Below are positions 1 to 9,010 of a DNA stretch of 64,000 nucleotides, in pieces. Every line of letters starts with the position of its first letter. The stretch's first letter is position 1. Both the position numbers and the translations under genes were made by a program. This stretch comes from Vibrio comitans. GTDB taxonomy: Bacteria > Pseudomonadota > Gammaproteobacteria > Enterobacterales > Vibrionaceae. The stretch covers positions 434,001 through 498,000 of the forward strand of contig AP024866.1 in the NCBI GenBank assembly GCA_024346835.1. Direction: 5' to 3'. The notes under the pieces are model-generated. The model ran no database searches. It was not told where the DNA came from and was given only the letters and a program-made list of their open reading frames with translations.

Positions 1-2
1 AA

Positions 3-110
3 AAGCTGTTGAAGAAACAGAAAGAAGGTAAGAAGCGTATGAAGCAAATCGGTAACGTTGAGCTTCCGCAAGAGGCCTTCCTAGCGATTCTTCACGTAGG
101 CAAAGATTAA
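3..110 (+). CDS. lepA: Elongation factor 4 (LepA), C-terminal fragment
   Basis: Only the last 35 codons are present; the gene starts before the window. The frame beginning at base 3 is open to a TAA at 108-110 and encodes a lysine-rich tail ending in [15 protein letters not shown]. That is the typical end of LepA, the ribosome back-translocating GTPase. Its position directly upstream of lepB matches the lepA-lepB operon of enterics and vibrios. No catalytic domain is visible here, so the call depends on the tail and the neighbour. Confidence 0.85.
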   Translation, partial: KLLKKQKEGKKRMKQIGNVELPQEAFLAILHVGKD

Positions 111-154
111 AACCATTAACCATAGTTGATTAACAATGGTTGATTAAGAATTAC

Positions 155-194
155 AAAGTGAAAGGGTTAATGACCCTTTCACTTTCGTTGTTTT
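155..194 (+). terminator. Strong hairpin between lepA and lepB
   Basis: A perfect 13-bp inverted repeat (155-167 with 173-185, 5-nt loop) is followed by CGTTGTTTT. The stem is strong but the T tract is interrupted, so it could be a partial terminator or a processing or stability element rather than a full stop. It sits about 35 bases before the lepB start. Confidence 0.55.
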
Positions 195-221
195 AGAAAC
201 ATATAAATTTAAGGGATTTCA

Positions 222-1118
222 ATGGCTAATACGTTTTCACTAATCCTAGTCTGTGTGACTTTGGTTACTGGTATTGTCTATGCTCTAGAAAAGCTCGTTT
301 GGGCAAAGAAAAGAGCAGCCAAGGTGGCAGAGGTTGAGGCTCAAACAACAGGTTTGGATGATCAAACCAAGGCTAAGATAACGCATCAGCCATGGTGGAT
401 TGAGAACAGTGTATCTATCTTCCCTGTGATCGCTTTTGTGTTGGTATTACGTTCGTTTATTTATGAACCTTTTCAGATCCCATCGGGTTCTATGATGCCA
501 ACGTTGCTGATTGGAGACTTTATCGTAGTAGAGAAATTCTCTTACGGACTGAAGGACCCTGTATGGCGTAACCAATTAGTTGAAACGGGTAAGCCTGAGC
601 GTGGTGACGTAGCGGTATTCAAATTCCCACCTCAACCTAACATTGACTACATTAAGCGAGTAATTGGCTTACCGGGTGATACGGTTCGCTATACTCAAGA
701 TAAGAAACTTTGTATTAAACCAAGTGGTGAGAAGCAATGTACACCAGTGCCTCTAACCAATTATACGGAAAGTGAGTTTATACAAAACAACATCCCATTG
801 ATTCGTCTCGACGAAACCATGGGTGAGCATCAGCACCAAGTTTTGGTGAACCCACTGCGTCAGGATAACGTAGCTGCGTATCAGCCTAGAGCTGGTGTTC
901 GTGAATGGATTGTGCCTCAAGGGCATTATTTCATGATGGGTGACAACCGCGATAACAGTGCAGACAGCCGTTATTGGGGCTTTGTTCCTGAAGCCAACTT
1001 AGTTGGTAAAGCAGTTGGAATATGGGTGAGCTTTGAGTTTGATCGCAGTGACGACAGCTTCCTGCCATCTTGGATTCCAACCGGTATCCGTTTAAACCGC
1101 ATTGGCGGCATAGAGTAA
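222..1118 (+). CDS. lepB: Signal peptidase I
   Basis: Inner-membrane serine protease that cuts signal peptides from Sec and Tat exported proteins. The 298-residue protein has an N-terminal membrane segment (about 3-21), a cytoplasmic charged loop, a second membrane segment (about 66-80), then the periplasmic catalytic domain. The nucleophile is Ser90 in the PSGSMMPTL motif and the general base is Lys145 in DYIKRVIGLPGD. The C-terminal box GDNRDNSADSRYWGFV is intact. Its length and residue spacing are close to E. coli LepB (Ser91, Lys146). It lies between lepA and rnc, with rnc starting 9 bases after its stop. Confidence 0.97.
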   Translation: MANTFSLILVCVTLVTGIVYALEKLVWAKKRAAKVAEVEAQTTGLDDQTKAKITHQPWWIENSVSIFPVIAFVLVLRSFIYEPFQIPSGSMMPTLLIGDFIVVEKFSYGLKDPVWRNQLVETGKPERGDVAVFKFPPQPNIDYIKRVIGLPGDTVRYTQDKKLCIKPSGEKQCTPVPLTNYTESEFIQNNIPLIRLDETMGEHQHQVLVNPLRQDNVAAYQPRAGVREWIVPQGHYFMMGDNRDNSADSRYWGFVPEANLVGKAVGIWVSFEFDRSDDSFLPSWIPTGIRLNRIGGIE

Positions 1119-1127
1119 TCAGAGAGT

Positions 1128-1805
1128 ATGACTTCTCAATTAGCTAGATTAGAAAAGAGCATTGGATACAAATTCAATGACTTAGATAAACTGAACTTGG
1201 CGCTGACACACCGCAGCGCCAATGGCAAACATAATGAGCGACTGGAGTTTCTGGGCGATTCAATTTTAAGTTTTGTCATCACTGATGATTTGTACCATCG
1301 TTTTCCTAAGGTAAACGAGGGCGACATGAGTCGAATGCGTGCCACATTGGTAAGAGGTAAAACTCTGGCTGAGCTAGCACGTGAATTTGAACTCGGAGAC
1401 TACTTAAAATTAGGTCCAGGTGAATTGAAGAGTGGCGGGTTCCGCCGTGATTCTATTCTTGCAGATGCGGTAGAAGCTATTATTGGAGCAATATACTTAG
1501 ACAGTGGCACTGAGCCTGTTAGAGCTATTGTTCTTAGTTGGTACATGAGTCGCCTTGAGGCGATTGAACCAGGTGTATCGCAAAAAGACCCTAAGACTCG
1601 TCTTCAGGAGTTCTTGCAAGGTCGTCGTAAACCTTTACCGACTTACGACGTTATCAAGATTAAGGGTGAAGCTCATAACCAAGAGTTTACCGTTGATTGC
1701 GTTGTATCAGGTGTAGAAAAACCTTTCACAGGTAAAGGCACCAGTCGTCGTAAAGCTGAACAAGCTGCGGCTGAACTTGCGTTGGAGAAACTAACTAATG
1801 TCTAA
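1128..1805 (+). CDS. rnc: Ribonuclease III
   Basis: Double-strand-specific endoribonuclease for rRNA processing and mRNA turnover. In 225 residues it has the catalytic RNase III domain with the signature [10 protein letters not shown] (36-45; metal residues Glu40 and Asp44) and a second acidic site at Asp113/Glu116 in [11 protein letters not shown] double-stranded RNA binding domain follows (about 155-223, ending [19 protein letters not shown]). All catalytic residues are present. The stop overlaps the start of era by 8 bases, which implies translational coupling. Confidence 0.97.
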   Translation: MTSQLARLEKSIGYKFNDLDKLNLALTHRSANGKHNERLEFLGDSILSFVITDDLYHRFPKVNEGDMSRMRATLVRGKTLAELAREFELGDYLKLGPGELKSGGFRRDSILADAVEAIIGAIYLDSGTEPVRAIVLSWYMSRLEAIEPGVSQKDPKTRLQEFLQGRRKPLPTYDVIKIKGEAHNQEFTVDCVVSGVEKPFTGKGTSRRKAEQAAAELALEKLTNV

Positions 1806-2784
1806 TCACGATCAGCCAGAAGATCAAGGCATCGACCTTGATGCGTACTTTGCTTCGCACAACCAAGAAAAAGCAACCACTGTTGAGAATCAACATTGTG
1901 GCTTTATCGCTATTGTCGGTCGACCTAACGTAGGTAAATCAACACTTCTTAACCACATTCTTGGTCAGAAGATATCGATTACCTCTCGTAAGCCTCAGAC
2001 AACTCGTCACCGTATTATGGGCGTGGATACTGACGGTGATTACCAGGCTATCTTTGTCGATACCCCAGGGCTTCACATCGAAGAAAAACGCGCAATCAAC
2101 CGTTTGATGAACCGCGCTGCAAACAGCTCACTGAGTGATGTTAACCTTGTGTTTTTCTTGGTTGATGGGACTCATTGGACGGCCGATGATGATATGGTGC
2201 TCAACAAGCTAAGAGCAGCAAACTTCCCTGTTGTCTTGTGTGTGAACAAGGTTGATAAAGTACAAGATCGCAACCTTGTTATGAGCCACATGCAAGAGAT
2301 GACCCAGAAGATGGACTTCGTTGATGTTGTGCCTATTTCTGCAAAATTAGGGAAAAATATCGACGTACTGCGTAAGCATGTTCGTGATCACTTACCAAAA
2401 GCTACTCATCATTTCCCTGAAGAATACGTAACAGACCGCTCTCAGCGTTTTATGGCATCAGAGATCGTGCGTGAGAAATTAATGCGCTTTACTGGTGACG
2501 AGTTACCTTACTCAGTTACAGTGGAAATCGAGCGCTTTGATTACAACCCTGATAATGATGGCTTTCACATTAACGCACTGATTCTTGTGGAACGCAGTGG
2601 CCAGAAGAAAATGGTCATTGGTAAGGGCGGTGATAAGATAAAAACTATCGGACGAGAAGCTCGTTTAGATATGGAAGAGTTATTTGGTCGCAAGGTTTAC
2701 CTAGAGACTTGGGTTAAGGTCAAATCTGGTTGGGCTGACGATGAGCGAGCACTTCGTTCATTGGGCTACATGGATGACCTGTAA
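1798..2784 (+). CDS. era: GTPase Era
   Basis: Essential GTPase that binds the 3' end of 16S rRNA and helps assemble the 30S subunit. G-domain motifs are clear: P-loop GRPNVGKST (41-49), DTPG (88-91) and NKVD (150-153). The C-terminal KH RNA-binding domain contains [13 protein letters not shown] (about 272-284). The 328-residue protein carries about 26 more N-terminal residues than E. coli Era. That acidic extension ([18 protein letters not shown]) is, to my knowledge, usual in vibrios and not a wrong start, because the ATG overlaps the rnc end as expected for coupled genes. Confidence 0.97.
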   Translation: MSNHDQPEDQGIDLDAYFASHNQEKATTVENQHCGFIAIVGRPNVGKSTLLNHILGQKISITSRKPQTTRHRIMGVDTDGDYQAIFVDTPGLHIEEKRAINRLMNRAANSSLSDVNLVFFLVDGTHWTADDDMVLNKLRAANFPVVLCVNKVDKVQDRNLVMSHMQEMTQKMDFVDVVPISAKLGKNIDVLRKHVRDHLPKATHHFPEEYVTDRSQRFMASEIVREKLMRFTGDELPYSVTVEIERFDYNPDNDGFHINALILVERSGQKKMVIGKGGDKIKTIGREARLDMEELFGRKVYLETWVKVKSGWADDERALRSLGYMDDL

Positions 2785-2795
2785 AGATTAAACTC

Positions 2796-2824
2796 AAAAC
2801 TCCACCTTAGACGTGGAGTTTTTT
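2796..2824 (+). terminator. Terminator-like hairpin between era and recO
   Basis: A 10-bp stem (2796-2805 with 2813-2822, 7-nt loop) ends in a run of six T. It looks like an intrinsic terminator but lies inside an otherwise continuous operon and ends only 14 bases before the recO start, so it may attenuate transcription into recO-pdxJ-acpS. Confidence 0.6.
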
Positions 2825-2838
2825 ATGGCATCAATACT

Positions 2839-3558
2839 ATGTCGGTAATTGAAGGCTTCCAGCGTTGCTTTGTATTGCATCGTCGCCCCTACACAGAATC
2901 TAGCTTGATTTTAGATGTCTTTTCTGAGGAGTTTGGTCGTGTGACCATCCTGAGTAAAGGTGGCAGAAGCAAGCGCTCTCCATTAAAAGGGGCTTTGCAG
3001 TCCTTTACGCCTTTACTGCTCAAATGGTCGGGTGGCGGCTCCATGAAAACCCTGCGCCAAGCCGAGCCGATTAGTCTCGGTCTGCCTCTGAGTGGTGTTA
3101 ATCTATATTCAGCCATGTACATCAACGAAATATTGGTGCGAGTGATTGCCCAAGAAGTACCTTACCCTGAGCTGTTTATTGATTATCTGCATGCCTTAAC
3201 TGAGCTTGCCCAAGCTGACAACCCCGAGCCTGCGCTACGCCGCTTTGAGCTCGCTTTGCTGAATGCTCTTGGGTATGGCGTGGATTTTATGCATTGCTCA
3301 GGGACTGGGGAGCCTATAGACCCCAAGATGACCTATCGTTACCGAGAGCAGCAAGGCTTCATTGCATCAGTGCGAAAAGACAACCTCACCTTTATGGGGG
3401 AAGAGTTGATAGCCTTGAGTGAAAGATGTTTTACCTCTAAATCTCAGTTGAGCGCGGCAAAGCGCTTTACACGTATAGCCTTAAAGCCTTATCTTGGCGG
3501 AAAACCAATAAAAAGTCGGGAGTTATTTATGCCCCGAACACGGAGTATCGGAAAATGA
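2839..3558 (+). CDS. recO: DNA repair protein RecO
   Basis: RecF-pathway mediator that anneals strands and helps load RecA onto SSB-coated DNA. The 239 residues match the family length (242 in E. coli). The N-terminal OB fold begins [25 protein letters not shown], shown here only in part: key stretch is [11 protein letters not shown], followed by [10 protein letters not shown]. The helical C-terminal domain contains [14 protein letters not shown]. The start ATG has almost no Shine-Dalgarno sequence and follows the hairpin after era, so its translation may be weak. The last 4 bases overlap pdxJ (ATGA). Confidence 0.95.
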   Translation: MSVIEGFQRCFVLHRRPYTESSLILDVFSEEFGRVTILSKGGRSKRSPLKGALQSFTPLLLKWSGGGSMKTLRQAEPISLGLPLSGVNLYSAMYINEILVRVIAQEVPYPELFIDYLHALTELAQADNPEPALRRFELALLNALGYGVDFMHCSGTGEPIDPKMTYRYREQQGFIASVRKDNLTFMGEELIALSERCFTSKSQLSAAKRFTRIALKPYLGGKPIKSRELFMPRTRSIGK

Positions 3559-4286
3559 ATCCAATCTTACTTGGGGTCAATATTGACCACATTGCTACCT
3601 TACGAAATGCGCGCGGAACTAAGTACCCAGATCCAGTACATGCTGCAGAAATTGCTGAACGTGCTGGTGCTGATGGCATCACGATTCACCTGCGCGAAGA
3701 CCGTCGTCATATCCTAGACAGAGACGTTCGCATTCTTGCGGAGACTATTCAGACTCGTATGAATCTCGAGATGGCAGTCACCGATGAGATGGTTGATATC
3801 GCACTTGAAACTAAGCCAGAGTTCGTCTGCTTGGTTCCTGAAAAGCGTGAAGAGTTGACTACGGAAGGTGGTCTAGACGTAGTGGGTCAGTTTGACAAGA
3901 TTAAAACTGCTACAGAAAAACTGGCAGCTGCAGGCATCAAGGTCTCATTGTTTATCGATCCAAACCCTGCGCAAATCGATGCATCAAAGGCTGCCGGTGC
4001 GCCTTTCATTGAACTTCACACCGGTCATTACGCAGAAGCGCAGACTGAAGAAGAGCAACACAAAGAGCTAAAAGTTATTGCTGAAGCCGCAACCTATGCA
4101 TCAGGCTTAGGCATCACGGTAAATGCAGGCCACGGATTGACCTATCATAATGTTGGCCCTGTAGCGGCACTGCCTGAGATCTACGAGTTGAACATTGGCC
4201 ACTCGATTATGGGACGTGCAGTATTTGATGGCTTGAACAAAGCGGTAGCTGATATGAAAGCCATCATGGATCAGGCTCGCAAGTAA
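3555..4286 (+). CDS. pdxJ: Pyridoxine 5'-phosphate synthase
   Basis: Condenses 1-deoxyxylulose 5-phosphate with 3-amino-2-oxopropyl phosphate to give pyridoxine 5'-phosphate, the last step of the DXP-dependent vitamin B6 route. The 243-residue TIM barrel starts [17 protein letters not shown], has the [16 protein letters not shown] segment (about 34-49) and ends with the phosphate-binding region [16 protein letters not shown]. Both ends are coupled: its ATG overlaps the recO stop and its TAA shares one base with the acpS ATG. Confidence 0.97.
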   Translation: MNPILLGVNIDHIATLRNARGTKYPDPVHAAEIAERAGADGITIHLREDRRHILDRDVRILAETIQTRMNLEMAVTDEMVDIALETKPEFVCLVPEKREELTTEGGLDVVGQFDKIKTATEKLAAAGIKVSLFIDPNPAQIDASKAAGAPFIELHTGHYAEAQTEEEQHKELKVIAEAATYASGLGITVNAGHGLTYHNVGPVAALPEIYELNIGHSIMGRAVFDGLNKAVADMKAIMDQARK

Positions 4287-4666
4287 TGGCCATTGTTGGT
4301 TTAGGGACTGACATTGCAGAGATTGAGCGCGTAGAAAAAGCGCTCAATCGTACCGGTGTTAGTTTTGCTGAACGTATCTTAACTGAGGTTGAGATGGAGC
4401 GATTTCATCAGCTAACCTCAAAGGCAAAGTTCCTAGCCAAACGCTTTGCTGCCAAAGAAGCTGCCTCTAAGGCTTTAGGTACAGGGATAGCGAAAGGCGT
4501 TTCGTTTCAAGACTTCACCATTAGTAATGATGCCCTAGGCAAGCCAGAGCTATTGCTGTCAGGCAAGGCTCTGGAAATCTCTCAGCAGCTCGGCGTTGCT
4601 CATATTCATCTGTCAATTTCTGATGAAAGGCACTACGCCGTCGCTACGGTCATTCTCGAACGTTAA
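4286..4666 (+). CDS. acpS: Holo-[acyl-carrier-protein] synthase
   Basis: Transfers the 4'-phosphopantetheine arm from CoA to apo acyl carrier protein. The 126-residue protein has both hallmark motifs: [12 protein letters not shown] with metal ligand Asp9, and [16 protein letters not shown] with Glu58. It ends the lepB-acpS run. Its TAA stop lies within the same four bases (TTAA, 4663-4666) as the barA stop on the other strand, so there is no room for a terminator between the two genes. Confidence 0.96.
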   Translation: MAIVGLGTDIAEIERVEKALNRTGVSFAERILTEVEMERFHQLTSKAKFLAKRFAAKEAASKALGTGIAKGVSFQDFTISNDALGKPELLLSGKALEISQQLGVAHIHLSISDERHYAVATVILER

Positions 4667-7422
4667 TCCTGTAGGTACAGGCGAGCTGTCGTTTGTACCT
4701 TTTCCATTTCATCTTGAAGCTCTAGCAACTCAGGCTCAATATCCTCTATCGTCTCCCCAGAACGCAACATCTGTTCGAGCAGGGCACAGGCCTTTTTAAG
4801 TTTAGGGACACCACAATAACTGCTACTGCCGTGTAATTTATGAATATGGTGGATCAGCTCATCTCGAGATCCTAACTGCTCATCAATCGCTTGCTCCACA
4901 ATCTCATTCACCTCTGGAATATAGTCAACGAGCATTTGCAGCATCTCTTTGGCTAAGTCTTCTTTGTTCGCAGATTGTGCTAGAGCTGCTCGCCAGTCAA
5001 TGATGACGTCGCTGCTTGGAGTAGGGGCGACCTCAGGTGTTGATATCACCACTGGATCATCAATAGGGTTTCCACCCCAATGGTTGAGTACTTTGAGCAA
5101 AACTCGCTCTTCAATGGGTTTGGTCAGGTAGTCATCCATACCCGCTTGAAGTAGTCTATCGCGTTCGCCACTCATTGCATGGGCGGTCACTGCTATGATT
5201 GGTGTGTCTTTGTTAGTTGCCGTTTTCTTAATTGCTTGGCAAGCCGCTACACCATCCATGCCCGGCATTTGAATATCCATTAAGATCAAATCAAAATGAG
5301 TGCGTGTGGCTTCGTCGACAGCGCTTTGACCATTGGAGCAAGTCACTACGGACTCTACATGTTCATCAAGCAAGGCGCTGATGAGTTTTAGGTTGGCTGG
5401 ATTGTCGTCAACAGCCATGACTTTAAGTGACAACTTCTCAAGCAGCAATGGCTCAGGCTTTTCGTAAATAGGAACACTACTATCTTGACCGCGTAGCATG
5501 GCCTGCATGATCTTAGTGCGAGTCAGTGGCTTGATAATGCAGGTGACAGCATGCTGAGACATCAAGGTCTCAGACAAGGCTAACTGATTGCTTGGCAGAC
5601 CAATAATGACATTTGGACAGACTGCTTTGGCTTGGTAAATAAACTCGACCAGTTCGGCCTCTCCCATGATTTCATTTACGGGAACGTTATAGATAATGTA
5701 ATCATGAGGAGTAATAGATTCAGGGATCGCCGAGCGATATTGAGTCACGATACTCTCTTGAGTTAACAGCTGCTGCAACACATTCGCCGCTTGAAGGTTC
5801 TGCTCAATCAGTAACACTTCTTTACCACGAATATCCGTAAGATCGATCTGCTCTAGTGGCAAGTCAGTGGTATTGAGGCGAATTGTGAACCAGAAGGTCG
5901 AGCCTTGGTGCAGGCGACTGGTTAGACTGATTTCTCCGCCCATTTGGCGAACCAGTTTTTGGGTAATGACAAGGCCAAGACCCGTACCGCCGTAGCGTCT
6001 GGATATACTGGCATCGGCTTGGCTAAATGCTTGGAATAATTGTGCTTGCTGGCGCTCTGAGATACCAATGCCGGTATCTTTCACCATAAACTGAATTTCA
6101 ACTTGATCTTCTTTTTGTGTACGAAGCTCAATACTCACGTCAATGTTGCCGCGCTCGGTAAATTTAACCGCATTGCCCACTAGGTTGGTCAGTACTTGCT
6201 GGATACGTAAAGAGTCCCCTACAACCCCAGCAGGGATTTTAGGGTCTACTTTTAAGGTTAACTCGAGTCCTTTCTCATGGGCGCTTGGGGCTTGTAGATT
6301 GACCACTTCTTCCAGTGATTCTTGGAAATCAAATGGAATATTTTCTAGAAGCAGTTTACCCGCCTCAAGTTTCGAGAAGTCCAAAATGTCATTGATAATA
6401 CTAAGCAGATTATTTGCCGAACGTTCGATAGTTAATAGGTAATCGGTTTGGCTGTGAGACAAATTGGTTTTGAGCATTTGGCGCGTAAAGCCGATCACGC
6501 CATTGAGCGGCGTTCTCAATTCGTGGGACATATTGGCTAAGAACTCTGATTTAACTCGCGCGGCTTCTTGCGCACGTTTCTTAGCAATATCCAGCTCAAC
6601 GTTTTGGATCTCGAGCTGCTCTAGGGTTTCACGAAGATCGGATGTGGCTTGGTCAATACTGTGCTGCATCTCTATATGGTACTCAGAGAGCGACATAGCC
6701 ATGGCGTTGATACCATTTTTTAGCGAATTAAGCTCACCATGCATTTTGCCTTCAATACGAACGTCCAACTGTCCGCGACGAATACGGTCCACACTATTTT
6801 TCAGGTGAGTAATCGGCGCGGTAATATCTTGCATCAATCGATAAGCGAAAAATGCGGATAACCCCACCCCGAGGAACATCACTACCAGTGCTACCACGAT
6901 TTCTTGATACTGTTGAAGTCTCAAGCTAGAGAGATCGAGCTCTATGGCGATGTAACCGAGCACTTGATTACTTTCTTTTGAGTCAGCCTGAGGCGCCACA
7001 AATTGCGCTTCAGCGATAACTGGGGTTCTGATAATAAGCTTGGTGTCAATTAACTGAACAGTGCTGTGCAGGGGAATAGGCTCTGATTGAGGGAACATCA
7101 GGCTCTGGAAATTAGGGTGAAAGTTTGAGGTAACAAATAGTTCGTGATTGGCGTCGAATACTGCGATACTTCGCACCACATCAGAACGCTTACGATGACT
7201 ATAACTAATCAGTCGTCTCACAGCTTCGCGATTTTGCTGTAACATAGCGAATTCACTGGCAATCGCTAGTGGCTCCACAATGTTGGTTCCGGCGGTGATT
7301 AATTGCGCTTCAAGGTCGTTATATCGATTTGAAGTAAAAAACACGCTCAACAACATCCCAACGATGAGTGTTGGGGCGAGAGTCAATGTTATTACGCGTG
7401 CGCGAAGTCCGTATCTTGTCAT
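4663..7422 (-). CDS. barA: Hybrid sensor histidine kinase BarA
   Basis: Tripartite sensor kinase of the BarA/UvrY (VarS/VarA in vibrios) system, which drives the Csr small RNAs that titrate CsrA. The 919 residues run: membrane segment about 10-29, periplasmic sensor, second membrane segment about 175-195, HAMP to about 250, coiled coil, HisKA with His300 in [15 protein letters not shown], HATPase ([24 protein letters not shown]), a degenerate receiver-like stretch, a true receiver with the [13 protein letters not shown] aspartate near 716, and a C-terminal HPt domain with His861 in HKLHGSS. The phosphorelay is complete. Its target pathway, csrA, is also in this window at 30349. Confidence 0.95.
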   Translation of the reverse strand: MTRYGLRARVITLTLAPTLIVGMLLSVFFTSNRYNDLEAQLITAGTNIVEPLAIASEFAMLQQNREAVRRLISYSHRKRSDVVRSIAVFDANHELFVTSNFHPNFQSLMFPQSEPIPLHSTVQLIDTKLIIRTPVIAEAQFVAPQADSKESNQVLGYIAIELDLSSLRLQQYQEIVVALVVMFLGVGLSAFFAYRLMQDITAPITHLKNSVDRIRRGQLDVRIEGKMHGELNSLKNGINAMAMSLSEYHIEMQHSIDQATSDLRETLEQLEIQNVELDIAKKRAQEAARVKSEFLANMSHELRTPLNGVIGFTRQMLKTNLSHSQTDYLLTIERSANNLLSIINDILDFSKLEAGKLLLENIPFDFQESLEEVVNLQAPSAHEKGLELTLKVDPKIPAGVVGDSLRIQQVLTNLVGNAVKFTERGNIDVSIELRTQKEDQVEIQFMVKDTGIGISERQQAQLFQAFSQADASISRRYGGTGLGLVITQKLVRQMGGEISLTSRLHQGSTFWFTIRLNTTDLPLEQIDLTDIRGKEVLLIEQNLQAANVLQQLLTQESIVTQYRSAIPESITPHDYIIYNVPVNEIMGEAELVEFIYQAKAVCPNVIIGLPSNQLALSETLMSQHAVTCIIKPLTRTKIMQAMLRGQDSSVPIYEKPEPLLLEKLSLKVMAVDDNPANLKLISALLDEHVESVVTCSNGQSAVDEATRTHFDLILMDIQMPGMDGVAACQAIKKTATNKDTPIIAVTAHAMSGERDRLLQAGMDDYLTKPIEERVLLKVLNHWGGNPIDDPVVISTPEVAPTPSSDVIIDWRAALAQSANKEDLAKEMLQMLVDYIPEVNEIVEQAIDEQLGSRDELIHHIHKLHGSSSYCGVPKLKKACALLEQMLRSGETIEDIEPELLELQDEMEKVQTTARLYLQD

Positions 7423-7597
7423 GTTTTATTAATGTGCCGGATGTGAAAAAATAAGCCTTCAAAGGCTTTTGAGTTTCCTAAACTTGAACCTAAGTCTAAA
7501 TCATTGAAATTAAAATTGCTTCCCAAGAACTCTGTCAGACTGAAAACTCAGTCAAAAGCTTGATGCATGACCGTTAAAACTTACTAGGCACACCTCT

Positions 7598-8911
7598 ATG
7601 GCTAACTTTTATAAACCGCAAAAAAATACCAACCGTACGCAAAAGCACTTGAGTCTGACCATTGAAAAGTACGACTTTCAAGGGGCAGGGATGGCATACG
7701 CCCAAGGGAAACCAGTGTTCATTTCTGGCGCCTTGGTCGGTGAAGAAGTGGTATGTCAGCCAGTGGAAAGCAAAGCGAAATTCATAAAGGCTAAATTAAT
7801 CAAAGTATTAAAGGCCAGTGATGAGCGCGTAGCTGCATTTTGCCCGCACTTTCAGCAATGTGGTGGATGTACCTTGCAGCATATGCCTTATGAGCAGCAG
7901 TTAGACGTGAAGCAGCAAGCTTTCTCTAAGGTGATGTCTAAGGTAGCACCGCAGCAAGAGTTAGAAGTTCCAATAGTGGGCAATAGCAGAAGTTATCGTC
8001 GTAGAGCCCGCATCAGCCTGCTGTGGGATACAAAAAAGAACAAATTACAGTTTGGCTTTAGAGAAGGTCAGAGCAAAAACATAGTGACCGTTAGCCAATG
8101 CCCTGTTCTATCCGACTCGCTTGCCGGCCTGCTTCCAGAAATGAAGACTTTGTTAGAGGGTTTGTCCCAACCTAAGATCCTTGGTCATCTAGAGTTGGTT
8201 GAAGCTGACAATACCAAGGTCATCTTGCTTCGCACCAGTGCTGAGCTAAGAGCTAAAGATAGCAAGGCGGTTGTCGATTTTGCCCAGCAGAACAACTTCA
8301 CTTTGTATCTTCATGAAGGGCAGAGTAAGCCTAGAAAATTGTGCGGTGAATCACCAAGGTGCAATGAGACTGGCTTTGAATTGGATTTCTTACCTACAGA
8401 TTTTATTCAAGTTAATCGCTCTGTGAATCAGCAGATGGTTTCCAAGGCCATCGAATGGCTTGATGTGAACGAAAATGAAAGAGTACTAGATCTATTTAGT
8501 GGCATTGGCAACTTTACCTTCCCGCTTAGCGCAAAGGCAAAAGCGGTTGTTGGCATTGAAGGGGTCGATGAAATGGTCTCTAGAGCGAACAACAATGCAC
8601 AAGCGCTCAGTATTGATACTGCTGAGTTTCATCGAGCTAACCTTGCAGAGCTTACCGGAGAAGAAAGTTGGGCGAGTGAGCGCTTTGATAAAATCCTATT
8701 AGATCCTGCCAGAGCTGGCGCTGCTGGTGTAGTAGAAAAACTCTCTTCATTTGGCGCTTCGCGCATTGTGTATGTCTCTTGTAACCCTGCGACGCTAGCG
8801 CGTGATAGTGAATCCTTACTTAAGCAAGGCTATAAGGTAGTGAAAATGAGGATTTTGGATATGTTCCCTCATACCGGGCATCTGGAATCCATGGTGTTAT
8901 TTGAGAAATAA
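7598..8911 (+). CDS. rlmD: 23S rRNA (uracil-1939-C5) methyltransferase RlmD
   Basis: SAM-dependent, iron-sulfur RNA methyltransferase that makes m5U1939 in 23S rRNA (older names rumA, ygcA). An N-terminal TRAM domain is followed by the 4Fe-4S cysteines Cys82, Cys88 and Cys91 (FCPHFQQCGGC) and Cys168 (QCPV). The SAM site is VLDLFSGIGNFTFPL and the catalytic cysteine is Cys395 in VSCNPATLARD. The 437-residue length is normal. It is divergent from barA, with 175 bases between the two starts, and lies upstream of relA as in E. coli. Confidence 0.96.
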   Translation: MANFYKPQKNTNRTQKHLSLTIEKYDFQGAGMAYAQGKPVFISGALVGEEVVCQPVESKAKFIKAKLIKVLKASDERVAAFCPHFQQCGGCTLQHMPYEQQLDVKQQAFSKVMSKVAPQQELEVPIVGNSRSYRRRARISLLWDTKKNKLQFGFREGQSKNIVTVSQCPVLSDSLAGLLPEMKTLLEGLSQPKILGHLELVEADNTKVILLRTSAELRAKDSKAVVDFAQQNNFTLYLHEGQSKPRKLCGESPRCNETGFELDFLPTDFIQVNRSVNQQMVSKAIEWLDVNENERVLDLFSGIGNFTFPLSAKAKAVVGIEGVDEMVSRANNNAQALSIDTAEFHRANLAELTGEESWASERFDKILLDPARAGAAGVVEKLSSFGASRIVYVSCNPATLARDSESLLKQGYKVVKMRILDMFPHTGHLESMVLFEK

Positions 8912-9010
8912 CGCAAATTTCCAAATTTTGCTAAACAGCTGAATCGCCCTAGGGGTATACTGTTGCAAGAAATGTACGAGAGTAAAATCATAGTTATTTA
9001 GGGACGAAAT

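Noticed and set aside
8928..8961. TTGCTA and TATACT upstream of relA as a promoter
   Set aside because: The spacer is 22 bases, too long for sigma-70. TATACT alone may be a real -10, but I cannot assign a -35.
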